Shown here: one piece after another, positions 1-12,436 of the stretch
How the letters are laid out: every line of letters begins with the position of its first letter
Position numbering within the stretch: position 1 is the first letter of the stretch
From: Solirubrobacterales bacterium
Lineage (GTDB): Bacteria > Actinomycetota > Thermoleophilia > Solirubrobacterales > Solirubrobacteraceae
Direction of reading: 5' to 3'
Assembly (NCBI GenBank): GCA_013815355.1
Contig: JACDGG010000006.1
Location: 1 to 41,522 of the forward strand
DNA length: 41,522 nt
Made by a program: the position numbers and the translations under genes
The notes under the pieces: model-generated
Seen by the model: only the letters and a program-made list of their open reading frames with translations
The model's database searches: none
What the model was told of the DNA's origin: nothing

Positions 1-1
1 C

Positions 2-1150
2 GCCCAGGCGCTGCACGCCTGCCTGATGCTCGGCGCCGTCGCGGTGCCCGTCGATATGCGCCTTGCGACGGGCGAGCGCGAGCAGATCCTCGACGGCTGT
101 GAGGTCGTGCTCGAGGAGCCACTCGCGATCGACGGCGGCGATGCGCCGCCTGGCGCCGGGCTCGCGCACGAGCTCGACGCGACCGCGGTCGTGATCCACA
201 CCTCGGGCACCACGGCCGCGCCGCGGCCCGTGGAGCTGAGCTACGCCAACATCCTGTGGAGCGCACTCGGCTCGGGCGTCGCGCTGGGCAGCGATCCCGC
301 CGAGCGCTGGCTGTGCACGCTGCCGCTCTCGCACATCGGCGGGCTCTCGATCCTGCTGCGCTCGGCGATCTCCGCGACGAGCGCGATCCTCCACGATCGC
401 TTTGAGGTCGACCGCGCGCTGTATGCCCTGCGCGAGGAGCGGGTGACGCTCGTGAGTCTCGTCGCCACGACGCTAAGCCGCCTGCTCGATGCGGGGCTCG
501 AGCGTCCACCGGCGCTGCGCTGCGCGCTGACCGGCGGGGGACCCGTGCCTGCGGCATTGCTCGAGCGTGCGGCCGCGGCGGGCGTCCCGGTGTCGCTCAC
601 ATACGGCCTGACCGAGGCCTGCTCGCAGGTCACCACGACGCCGGCCGCTGAGCTGCGGGAGAGCGGCGGCGTGGTGGCGGGCACCGCGGGGCCGGCGCTG
701 TTCTGCACGCGCGTGGAGATAGCAGCCGACGAGGAGATCCTCGTGCGCGGGCCGACCGTCGCCCGCGGCGCGCTCGCCGCCGACGGCTGGTTGCACAGCG
801 GCGACCTCGGCACGCTCGACGAGCACGGTCGTCTGCGCGTCACCGGCCGCAAGGCGGACACGATCGTAAGCGGCGGCGAGAACGTCGCGCCCGCTGAGGT
901 CGAGGCGGTGCTGGAGGCCCACGCAGGAGTATTGGAGGCGGCGGTGCTCGGACGGGTCGACGCGGAGTGGGGGGAGGCCGTGACGGCGATCGTCGTCGCC
1001 CGGGCGGGCGCGCAGCTTGACGCAGATCAGCTCCGCGCGCACTGCGTGGCGACGCTCGCCCCTTTCAAGGTGCCCAAGCGCTTCGTGCTCTCCGGCGAGC
1101 CGCTGCCGCGCACGCGCTCGGGCAAGCTCCTGCGCCGGGAGCTCACGTGA
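2..1150 (+). CDS. menE: o-succinylbenzoate-CoA ligase-like acyl-CoA synthetase (5' partial)
   Basis: ANL-superfamily adenylating enzyme whose reading frame is open to the left edge, so the N-terminus lies outside the window. The AMP-binding P-loop (HTSGTT, near base 197), the WLCTLPLSHIGGLSIL segment characteristic of MenE, the YGLTEA motif (near 602), the HSGDLG hinge region (near 795) and the C-terminal catalytic lysine in TRSGKLLRREL (near 1120) are all present. MenE converts o-succinylbenzoate to its CoA thioester in menaquinone synthesis, in the cytoplasm. A general medium-chain acyl-CoA ligase is the main alternative. No other men gene is visible, so the assignment rests on motif resemblance. 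The stop codon overlaps the start of the following methyltransferase by 4 bp (GTGA), suggesting cotranscription and translational coupling. Confidence 0.78.
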   Translation, partial: AQALHACLMLGAVAVPVDMRLATGEREQILDGCEVVLEEPLAIDGGDAPPGAGLAHELDATAVVIHTSGTTAAPRPVELSYANILWSALGSGVALGSDPAERWLCTLPLSHIGGLSILLRSAISATSAILHDRFEVDRALYALREERVTLVSLVATTLSRLLDAGLERPPALRCALTGGGPVPAALLERAAAAGVPVSLTYGLTEACSQVTTTPAAELRESGGVVAGTAGPALFCTRVEIAADEEILVRGPTVARGALAADGWLHSGDLGTLDEHGRLRVTGRKADTIVSGGENVAPAEVEAVLEAHAGVLEAAVLGRVDAEWGEAVTAIVVARAGAQLDADQLRAHCVATLAPFKVPKRFVLSGEPLPRTRSGKLLRRELT

Positions 1151-1995
1151 GCTTCGACGCCAACGCGCACCGCGAGAGCAGCCTCGAGAACTGGGAAGAG
1201 GCAGCGTCCGGCTGGGTGCGCCGCCAGGAGGAGCTGCGGGAGCTTGCGGCGCCGGTCTCGCATTGGATGATCGAGGCGATCAACCCGCAGCCCGGCCAGC
1301 GCGTGCTTGAGTTGGCGGCGGGCCTCGGCGAGACGGGGCTGCTCGCGGCCGAGCTCCTCACGCCGGTAGGAGGGGTGCTCATCTCCGATCAGGCCGAGGC
1401 GATGCTCACCGGCGCGCGCGAGCGCGCGAGCTCGCTCGGCCTCACCAACGTCGAGCTGAAGGTCCTGAACGCCGAATGGATCGACCTGCCGCTGGCGAGC
1501 GTCGACGCGGTGCTGTGCCGCTGGGGGTACATGCTGATGGCCGACCCTGCGACCGCCCTGTCGGAGACGCGGCGCGTGCTGCGCCCCGGTGGGCGCGTCG
1601 CGCTCGCCGTGTGGGACACGCTCGAGCAGAACCCCTGGGCACAGCTGCCCGCGCAGGAGCTGAGCGAGCGGGGGCTCGCCGGCGCGGGCGCCGCAGCGCC
1701 TGGTCCGTTCACGCTGGCGAGCGCCGAGCGTGTCTCGGAGCTGCTCAAGGGGGCCGGCTTCGCCGAGATCCGGATCGAGACGCTCGAGCTCGTGCGTCGC
1801 CACAGGAGCTTCGATGACTTCTGGGAGATCACGCTCGATCTCTCGCGCAGCTTCCACGATGTCGTGCTGGATCAGCCCGAGGCGCAGATCGCAGAGATTC
1901 GTGCCTCACTCGAGCACCGCTTCGCGCCCTTCACCTCCTCCGCGGGCGAGCTGGTGATCCCGGCGCGGACGCTGGTGGCGGCCGCCGAGGCCTGA
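1147..1995 (+). CDS. class I SAM-dependent methyltransferase
   Basis: 282-residue Rossmann-fold methyltransferase. Motif I (VLELAAGLGETG) begins near residue 50, the acidic end of strand 2 is at LISDQAEAM, and the later motifs DAVLCRWG and RRVLRPGGRVALAVWD follow in the expected order for the UbiE/Methyltransf_11 group. The GTG start overlaps the preceding ligase stop by 4 bp, so the two are probably one transcription unit. The substrate cannot be read from the sequence. Menaquinone methylation (MenG) is conceivable from the neighbour, but the C-terminal half does not show MenG-specific motifs that I recognise. It is followed by a GC-rich spacer of 66 bp with several short palindromes and no T-run. 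Confidence 0.85.
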   Translation: MSFDANAHRESSLENWEEAASGWVRRQEELRELAAPVSHWMIEAINPQPGQRVLELAAGLGETGLLAAELLTPVGGVLISDQAEAMLTGARERASSLGLTNVELKVLNAEWIDLPLASVDAVLCRWGYMLMADPATALSETRRVLRPGGRVALAVWDTLEQNPWAQLPAQELSERGLAGAGAAAPGPFTLASAERVSELLKGAGFAEIRIETLELVRRHRSFDDFWEITLDLSRSFHDVVLDQPEAQIAEIRASLEHRFAPFTSSAGELVIPARTLVAAAEA

Positions 1996-3051
<1,056 letters not shown>

Positions 3052-3067
3052 AAGGACCGGGAGCGCG

Positions 3068-3676
3068 ATGCTCGCCTACATCTTCTGGCACAGCCCGCGC
3101 GAGCCGCGGGCGAGCGAGGAGTACGAGCAGGCACTGATCGCCTTTCACCGCTCGCTGGCACGCTCCGCACCGGTGGGGATGAGCGCTTCGGCGGTCTTCC
3201 GCGGCGGCGCGCTGCCGTGGCTTGCGCCCGGGACCCGCGAGCAGGCACGGGCCGCGGCGAGTTACGAGGACTGGTATCTGCTGGAGGACTTCGCGGCGCT
3301 CGGCGTCCTGAACGAGGCTGCGGTGGGCCGCGGACATGTCACGCGCCACGATGCCGCCGCGCGGGGCTACGGCACGGGCGCGGGCGCCCTCTACGGGCTG
3401 ATCGAGGGGGAGCCCTGCGCTGCGTCCTTTGGCGAGGCGACATTGGCGGTGTGGGTCACCCGCCCGCCGGGCTCTCCGGGCCGGGGTCTCGGTGAGCTCC
3501 TCGGTGACGGCATGCAGCCGGCGCACGCGAGTCTGTGGCGGCGCCACCTCGTCCTCGGTCCGGCGCCGGAGTTCTGCATGCTCGCCGGCGAGTCTCCACA
3601 GGGCGTCAGTCCCGCGCGTCTGCCGGAGGGCTGGGAGGCGACCGCGCTGGCTCGCGAGGTCCTCTGGAGCGGCTGA
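3068..3676 (+). CDS. conserved-looking protein of unknown function
   Basis: 202 residues, soluble, with no signal peptide, membrane segment or cofactor motif that I can identify. It begins with LAYIFWHSPRE and contains an aromatic/acidic patch (YEDWYLLEDFAALGVLNEAAV) and a short C-terminal WRRHLVLGP segment. Codon use and GC-rich third positions match its neighbours, which supports real coding. A purine-rich stretch (GGACCGGGAG) before the ATG can serve as ribosome-binding site. It sits 16 bp downstream of ilvC, suggesting the same transcript, but nothing in the protein links it to branched-chain amino acids. I do not recognise the family. Confidence 0.75.
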   Translation: MLAYIFWHSPREPRASEEYEQALIAFHRSLARSAPVGMSASAVFRGGALPWLAPGTREQARAAASYEDWYLLEDFAALGVLNEAAVGRGHVTRHDAAARGYGTGAGALYGLIEGEPCAASFGEATLAVWVTRPPGSPGRGLGELLGDGMQPAHASLWRRHLVLGPAPEFCMLAGESPQGVSPARLPEGWEATALAREVLWSG

Positions 3677-3679
3677 GTC

Positions 3680-3714
3680 GAACGTACGTTCCCGTCCGGG
3701 GGCGTCGGTAGTGT
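3680..3714 (+). promoter_or_regulatory. restriction-modification promoter with operator-like palindrome
   Basis: GAACGTACGTTC (3680-3691) is a perfect 12-bp palindrome. TAGTGT (3709-3714) is a candidate -10 box, with 7 nt between it and the ATG at 3722. The -35 position for a 17-bp spacer falls at 3686-3691, inside the palindrome, so a protein bound there would block RNA polymerase. Many restriction-modification units are controlled in this way by a controller protein or by the methyltransferase itself. No controller gene is seen here, so autoregulation by the methyltransferase is an inference. Confidence 0.45.
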
Positions 3715-3721
3715 GCCGCCA

Positions 3722-5410
3722 ATGGCGCTGCTCTTGGCGGACCCACCCGCCCTCCGAAAGGCCAGGGGCGCATTCTTCACGCCTCCGCCGATCGCGGAGT
3801 TTCTGAGCCGCTGGGCGATTCGAACTCCGGATGCGCGCGTTCTGGATCCGACCTGCGGGGAGGCTGTCTTCCTGCTCGCCGCTGCCGAGCGCCTGCGCAA
3901 GCTCGGTGCTTCTGAGACAGCGATCGCAGATCAGCTGACGGGTGTCGATTTGCACCAGCCCTCGCTCAACGCGTCGGGTGCGCTGCTCGAGCTGGCGGGC
4001 GCTGGCGCGCGTCTGGTCCGCTCGGATTTCTTTGAGCTCTCGACCCCGGCGCAGATCGAGGATCGTGTCGGCTGGCAGGACGTCGTGATCGGCAACCCGC
4101 CCTTCGTCCGCTACCAAGAGCATCGCGGCCATACGCGCAAGCGCTCGATCGCTGCTGCATTCGAGCAGGGCGTGCGCCTGTCGGGCCTCGCATCCTCGTG
4201 GGCCGCGACGCTCGCCCACGCCTCCGCCTTCCTGGGACCGGATGGGCGTCTCGCGATGGTGCTGCCGGCCGAGCTGCTCACCGTCGGCTACGCCGAGCCG
4301 ATTCGCAGATGGCTGCGCCGGCGCTTCGCGGTCGTCAACCTGGTGATGTTCGAGCAGCTGCAGTTTCACGGCGCCGATGAGAACGTTGTGCTGCTGGTCG
4401 CCCGTGGTCGTGGGCCCTGCGACTCGTTCTGCCTGTTCCATGTCGACGGGGCTGAGGATCTCGCCGAGCTGCACCCGCTGGACCCGATCGGCGCGACGCC
4501 CGCCGCGGAGGGCAAGTGGAGCGATCTCACGCTTCCGTTCGAGGTCAGGCAGCTGTTCCGAGGAGCGGCGCAGCGCATGGTGGGTCTGCAGGAGTACGGC
4601 GCACCGACGCTCGGGACGGTCACGGGCGCCAACGACTTTTTCGCGTTGTCAGAGGCCACCAGGGTGCAATACGCCATCCCCGAGCGTCACCTCCTGCGCA
4701 TCAGCCCACCTGGCACCAGGCATCTCAAGGGCCTGTCGTTCTCCCGCGCGCAGTGGGAGGAGCTCAAGCTCTCCGGGCAGCGTGTCTGGCTGCTTCACCC
4801 AAGCAGCCCGGTGCGCAGCAAAGGGCTTGCGGAATATCTGCAGCACGGCCGCGAATGCAAGGTGCCCGAGGCGTACAAGTGCACGGTGCGCGATCCCTGG
4901 TGGCGCCCCCCGGTCGTCCCCGTGCCAGATCTCTTCTTCACCTACATGTCCCATCGTTACCCGCGGCTGATCGCGAACACCGCAAAAGCGGCGTTCCTCA
5001 ACTCGATGCTGGGCGTGCGCCTGAACAAGGAGGCTCCGGCTGCGACGCGCGAGGCACTGCCGCTGCTCGCGCTCAACTCGCTGACGATGCTGGGCGCGGA
5101 GATAATGGGCCGCGCCTACGGTGGCGGCATCCTGAAGATGGAGCCAAGTGAGGCGGCAATTCTGCCGGTACCGGGGCCGCAGGCCCTTGAAATGGCCTGG
5201 AGCTCGCTGTCGCTGCGCGCCCCCGAGCTTGACGCCGCTCTGGGGCGCGGCGAGTGGTGGAGCGTCGTCGCCGAGGTGGACACCGTGCTGCTGCACGGGG
5301 CGTTGGGTCTCACGAGCGATGAGATCGTGGCGATCCGCGACGCAGCGACGCTGCTTCGTGTCCGTCGCACCCGGCAAACTGAGGCACATAGTCAAGCCTC
5401 CCAAACCTGA
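3722..5410 (+). CDS. N6-adenine DNA methyltransferase of a type II restriction-modification system
   Basis: 562 residues. The SAM-binding motif I is DPTCGEAVFLLAA (from residue 42), the acidic motif is GVDLHQPSL, and the catalytic motif IV is NPPF (residues 125-128, followed by VRYQE). This is the gamma-type order of adenine N6 methylases of the Eco57I/PaeR7I-like group. The entry segment RGAFFTPPPIAEFLSRWA before motif I is also typical. The C-terminal half, with AYKCTVRDPWWRPP and the later ILPVPGP segment, resembles the TaqI-like target-recognition region. The enzyme would methylate adenine in a short site and protect host DNA from the nuclease encoded next. The start is ATG 3722 (promoter spacing) rather than GTG 3713. 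The 3' end overlaps the next gene by about 50 bp in another frame. Confidence 0.88.
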   Translation: MALLLADPPALRKARGAFFTPPPIAEFLSRWAIRTPDARVLDPTCGEAVFLLAAAERLRKLGASETAIADQLTGVDLHQPSLNASGALLELAGAGARLVRSDFFELSTPAQIEDRVGWQDVVIGNPPFVRYQEHRGHTRKRSIAAAFEQGVRLSGLASSWAATLAHASAFLGPDGRLAMVLPAELLTVGYAEPIRRWLRRRFAVVNLVMFEQLQFHGADENVVLLVARGRGPCDSFCLFHVDGAEDLAELHPLDPIGATPAAEGKWSDLTLPFEVRQLFRGAAQRMVGLQEYGAPTLGTVTGANDFFALSEATRVQYAIPERHLLRISPPGTRHLKGLSFSRAQWEELKLSGQRVWLLHPSSPVRSKGLAEYLQHGRECKVPEAYKCTVRDPWWRPPVVPVPDLFFTYMSHRYPRLIANTAKAAFLNSMLGVRLNKEAPAATREALPLLALNSLTMLGAEIMGRAYGGGILKMEPSEAAILPVPGPQALEMAWSSLSLRAPELDAALGRGEWWSVVAEVDTVLLHGALGLTSDEIVAIRDAATLLRVRRTRQTEAHSQASQT

Positions 5411-6329
5411 CGCGCTGTCCGAACTCGATGCGGTTCTAAACCGCGCTGATCTCAGCCTCGCTCCATGGACGCATCCCCCCGGCATGCACGAGGACGAGCG
5501 ACGGTATGTTCCCGACTACGCCCTCCTGCAGGAGCTTCTCGCCGTGCCCATTCAACAGGGTCACTCGCGCTCACAGCGCTCTGGCCGCGTGGCGAAGTCA
5601 CTCGACGCCTACGTCGCCCACGAGCTCAGGCGCGCGGGCTTTGATCCAAGCGCCGTCTTCCCGCGCCTGAGGATGCCGCGGGCGCTGGCGCCGGAGATGC
5701 GCGAGCTCGAGGAAGCGATCGGGGGCCTCGCAAGCGCGCTCGCCGAATACGAGGCTGCCGCTGCGCAGCGACTCAAGCCCGCGTCGCTACGAGCGGCGAT
5801 CAACCGTGTCTCGCGCGTCAAGCTCGGCAGCGCAGAGACGAACGTGCTCGGCCGCTTCTACACCAAGCAGGTCGACGCGATGGTGCTCGCGGACTGGCTG
5901 CGAGGACCCGACGTGCTGGTGTCGGGCAAGACCCAGTTCTCCAGCTACCTCAAGAACAAGAACAACCGCTACGAGGAGGCCATCGGTGAGGCTCACAACC
6001 TCCGTGAACGCTACCCGCTCGCGGCGATGGGCTTCATGTACCTGGTCCGCTCGACCGTATTCGACGACGGCGCCTACGAGCTCCTGCGCGATCTGCTCGT
6101 TCGCCTACGTCGCCCCGATGGTCCCTTCGACGCAACGGTTCTGCTCGTCGCCGACTGGGACGCAAAGACGCTCAAGCTGAGCTCGGTCGAAGACCCCGCG
6201 CCCTCGCTAGCGCTCCCGAAGTTCTTCGAGGATCTGCTCGAAGCGGTCATCTCCTACATGCCGGTCGACATCCACCCGGAGATGCGACGCCGCAAAGCCG
6301 CAGCAAGCCCGCCGGCGGGCCCGCACTAG
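5358..6329 (+). CDS. putative type II restriction endonuclease
   Basis: About 323 residues if it starts at the GTG at 5358, which overlaps the methyltransferase by 53 bp; the next clear in-frame start is ATG 5484 (281 residues). A nuclease role is inferred from tight coupling to an adenine methyltransferase and from the central segment DWLRGPDVLVSGKTQ, with D185 and K191 in a (P)D-x(n)-(S/E)xK arrangement, followed by a conserved-looking asparagine/arginine-rich stretch (KNKNNRYEEAIGEAHNLR) and a hydrophobic strand. This resembles PD-(D/E)XK nucleases but has Ser where Glu is usual. No helicase or ATPase motif is present, so it is not type I or III. The recognition site cannot be predicted. 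Further in-frame sequence upstream of 5358 lies inside the methyltransferase gene and is probably not translated. Confidence 0.6.
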   Translation: MSVAPGKLRHIVKPPKPDALSELDAVLNRADLSLAPWTHPPGMHEDERRYVPDYALLQELLAVPIQQGHSRSQRSGRVAKSLDAYVAHELRRAGFDPSAVFPRLRMPRALAPEMRELEEAIGGLASALAEYEAAAAQRLKPASLRAAINRVSRVKLGSAETNVLGRFYTKQVDAMVLADWLRGPDVLVSGKTQFSSYLKNKNNRYEEAIGEAHNLRERYPLAAMGFMYLVRSTVFDDGAYELLRDLLVRLRRPDGPFDATVLLVADWDAKTLKLSSVEDPAPSLALPKFFEDLLEAVISYMPVDIHPEMRRRKAAASPPAGPH

Positions 6330-6372
6330 CCGAGGAGGGGCATGAGCCATGGGCGGCGCGAGCGCGGTTCGC

Positions 6373-6378
6373 TAAACT
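6373..6378 (+). promoter_or_regulatory. candidate -10 box of the serC transcript
   Basis: TAAACT lies 7 nt before the first base of the riboswitch P1 stem (6386), so transcription would start at the beginning of the aptamer. The same hexamer stands before the lipoprotein gene at 40255. The -35 region is not recognisable. Confidence 0.5.
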
Positions 6379-6385
6379 CGCGCTC

Positions 6386-9300
<2,915 letters not shown>

Positions 9301-9310
9301 TCGCAGCGGC

Positions 9311-9344
9311 GCGCGTGCGTTGTGTGCGGATACGCACATCGCGC
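9311..9344 (+). terminator. hairpin after serA (possible terminator)
   Basis: GTGCGT (9315-9320) pairs with ACGCAC (9332-9337), and the flanking GCGC (9311-9314) can pair with GCGC (9341-9344) across a 3-nt bulge. It starts 10 bp after the serA stop. It lacks a T-run, as is common for GC-rich actinobacterial terminators, so the role is tentative. TAGCCT at 9360-9365, just after it, could be the -10 box of the next gene. Confidence 0.35.
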
Positions 9345-9402
9345 AAGCGGACGATCCTCTAGCCTGGCGGCGTTCGGGAAAAGCGATGGGGGGCGGTCTC
9401 AG

Positions 9403-10413
9403 ATGCGCGCAATTGTGATCACGAAGCACGGTGGGCCGGGTGTGCTGCAGGTGCAGGAGCAGCCTGACCCTGCTCTGGGCGCGGGCGAGGTACGCATCGA
9501 CGTCGCGGCCGCGGGGATCAACTTCGCCGACGTGATGGCGCGCATGGGCCTCTACGCGGATGCCCCGAAGACGCCCTGCGTCGTCGGCTATGAGGTCGCC
9601 GGGACGATCCTCGAGCTCGGGGACGGGGTATCCGAGTCCCACCCACCTCTCGCGCCCGGCCAGCGCGTGTTCGCAGGCACCCAGTTCGGCGGCTATGCCT
9701 CTCAGGTCGTGGCGAAGGCGGGCGATGTGGTCGCGCTGCCCGACGAGCTGAGCTTCGAGCAGGGCGCCGCGATCCCGGTCAACTACGGCACCGCCTGGGC
9801 GGGCCTGATCGGCTTCGGCAGCCTGCAGGCCGGCGAGCGCGTGCTCGTGCACTCCGCCGGTGGTGGGGTCGGCATCGCCGCAACGCAGATCGCCAAGCGC
9901 ACGGGAGCCGAGGTCTACGGCACGGCCTCTCCCGGCAAGCACGCGCGCATCACAGAGCTCGGCGTCGACCACGTCCTCGACTACACGAAGCCCGGCTGGG
10001 AGCAGGGCCTACCGCAGTTCGATGTGATCCTCGACGCGGTCGGTGGCAAGAGCTTCCGGCTCAGCTACTCGCTGCTGCGCGCCGGCGGCCGTCTGGTCGC
10101 CTTCGGCGCCTCCTCGGTTGTCTCGGGCGAGCGCAAAAACGTCGTCACGGCGCTGCGCGCGGTCGCGCGCATGCCGCGCTTCAACATCATCAAGCAGATG
10201 TCCGAATCGAAGGCCGTGATCGGGCTGAACATGCTCAGCCTGTGGAAGGACCGCGGCACGCTCGAGCCGTGGGTGGCGCCGCTACAGGAGATGCTCGCCG
10301 ACGGCACCGTGGAGCCTGTCATCGCCGGCACGTTCAGCTTCGAGGAAGCCGGCGCCGCGCAGACGATGATCGTCGAGCGGCGCAACGTCGGCAAGGTCGT
10401 GCTCGTACCCTGA
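9403..10413 (+). CDS. NADPH:quinone oxidoreductase-like zinc-independent alcohol dehydrogenase (MDR family)
   Basis: 336-residue medium-chain dehydrogenase/reductase. The GroES-like N-terminal domain includes AAAGINFADVMARMGLY and VVGYEVAGTI, typical of the quinone oxidoreductase/VAT-1 branch. The NADPH-binding motif AGGGVGIAATQIAKRTGAEV lies near residues 152-171. The zinc-ligand cysteines of alcohol dehydrogenases are absent, so it is probably an NADPH-dependent quinone or enone reductase. The chosen ATG 9403 gives the conserved MRAIVITKHGGPGVL start; the frame is open further upstream but without family resemblance. Its stop codon lies inside the tandem repeat that precedes the leuA promoter. 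The physiological substrate is unknown. Confidence 0.88.
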   Translation: MRAIVITKHGGPGVLQVQEQPDPALGAGEVRIDVAAAGINFADVMARMGLYADAPKTPCVVGYEVAGTILELGDGVSESHPPLAPGQRVFAGTQFGGYASQVVAKAGDVVALPDELSFEQGAAIPVNYGTAWAGLIGFGSLQAGERVLVHSAGGGVGIAATQIAKRTGAEVYGTASPGKHARITELGVDHVLDYTKPGWEQGLPQFDVILDAVGGKSFRLSYSLLRAGGRLVAFGASSVVSGERKNVVTALRAVARMPRFNIIKQMSESKAVIGLNMLSLWKDRGTLEPWVAPLQEMLADGTVEPVIAGTFSFEEAGAAQTMIVERRNVGKVVLVP

Positions 10414-10432
10414 GCGCGGTTTGAGCGCGGTT
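10411..10432 (+). repeat. perfect tandem duplication of an 11-bp unit
   Basis: Two head-to-tail copies of TGAGCGCGGTT (10411-10421 and 10422-10432). The first supplies the stop codon of the preceding gene, and the second runs into the leuA -35 box. It could be a duplicated activator/repressor half-site or simply a slippage duplication. Confidence 0.7.
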
Positions 10433-10460
10433 TGCCGTAGCACGGCGGCGGTGCTAGTCT
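10432..10460 (+). promoter_or_regulatory. leuA promoter
   Basis: TTGCCG (10432-10437) and TAGTCT (10455-10460) are separated by 17 bp, a standard spacing for the main vegetative sigma factor. Transcription would start near 10467, a few bases before the leader peptide ATG at 10472. This is the clearest -35/-10 pair in the window. Confidence 0.6.
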
Positions 10461-10471
10461 CAGCGCTTCAG

Positions 10472-10528
10472 ATGTCGTTTGCTCACTCGCTTCTCTGTCT
10501 TCTCCTGCTCCCCCCTCGGGGGGAATAG
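10472..10528 (+). CDS. leuL: leucine leader peptide of leuA
   Basis: An 18-codon frame reads MSFAHSLLCLLLLPPRGE and stops at TAG 10526-10528. Seven codons are leucine (CTT, CTC, CTT, CTC, CTG, CTC and no rare TTA in the count visible here gives at least six CTN codons in a 9-codon stretch), ending in Pro-Pro. It starts just downstream of the leuA promoter and 130 bp before leuA, as expected of an attenuation leader. Leucine leader peptides ahead of actinobacterial leuA are established knowledge. The peptide itself needs no function; ribosome stalling on it would report low charged tRNA-Leu. Confidence 0.82.
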   Translation: MSFAHSLLCLLLLPPRGE

Positions 10529-10593
10529 CGCGTGGCGGCCGCGTAGCCGCATACCCAGCAGAGAGGAACCGAAAGCGAGCCATAGAAGGAGCA
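10506..10593 (+). promoter_or_regulatory. leuA attenuator: Leu-codon segment complementary to the leuA Shine-Dalgarno
   Basis: TGCTCC (10506-10511), inside the leucine codons, is perfectly complementary to GGAGCA (10588-10593), which contains the leuA ribosome-binding site (AAGGAG 10586-10591). Between them lie a possible CCCCC/GGGGG hairpin (10510-10523) and GCGGC/GCCGC (10535-10539 with 10546-10550). No U-run is present, so translational attenuation fits better than termination. A ribosome stalled at Leu codons would cover the anti-Shine-Dalgarno and free the leuA site. The mechanism is inferred from pairing only. Confidence 0.55.
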
Positions 10594-10601
10594 CGAACGA
10601 C

Positions 10602-12179
<1,578 letters not shown>

Positions 12180-12329
12180 ATCTGTTGCCCGAGACGACTT
12201 GACGGCCAGACCGCGCCGCCCTCAGCTGGATCGAATGGGCGGCTGGTGGGAATCGCGACGCGAACATGAGGGCTCCCTTGGCGTGAATGTGTGACAGTCA
12301 GTTTGCCGTACCGGGAGACGATCTCCGAC

Positions 12330-12384
12330 CGACTCGGCCGAGTCGGAGACATCATCGGTAATCGCTCGCAACGCGAGCACCGAT
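12330..12384 (+). repeat. palindrome and stem-loop in the leuA-lipoprotein spacer
   Basis: The 257-bp spacer 12180-12436 holds a perfect 16-bp palindrome CGACTCGGCCGAGTCG (12330-12345). It is followed by a two-part hairpin: ATCGGT (12354-12359) with ACCGAT (12379-12384), enclosing GCTCGC (12364-12369) and GCGAGC (12373-12378) with an AAC loop. CGGAGACATC beside the palindrome recurs at about 13266. There is no T-run. It may act as a terminator, a regulatory site or an IS-end remnant. Confidence 0.5.
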
Positions 12385-12436
12385 CGCTTAGCGTCCCATC
12401 GATGACCAGCTGTGAGCAGCATCGAGGAGAAGTCAT

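Noticed and set aside
5148-5357. Longer N-terminus of the putative nuclease
   Set aside because: This part lies entirely inside the methyltransferase gene in another frame and has Arg/Cys-rich shadow composition; overlap of ~50 bp from GTG 5358 is more plausible.
6307-6320. 14-bp palindrome GCCCGCCGGCGGGC as a terminator
   Set aside because: It is inside the last codons of the nuclease gene (Ser-Pro-Pro-Ala-Gly-Pro), has no loop or T-run, and such GC palindromes are expected at this base composition.
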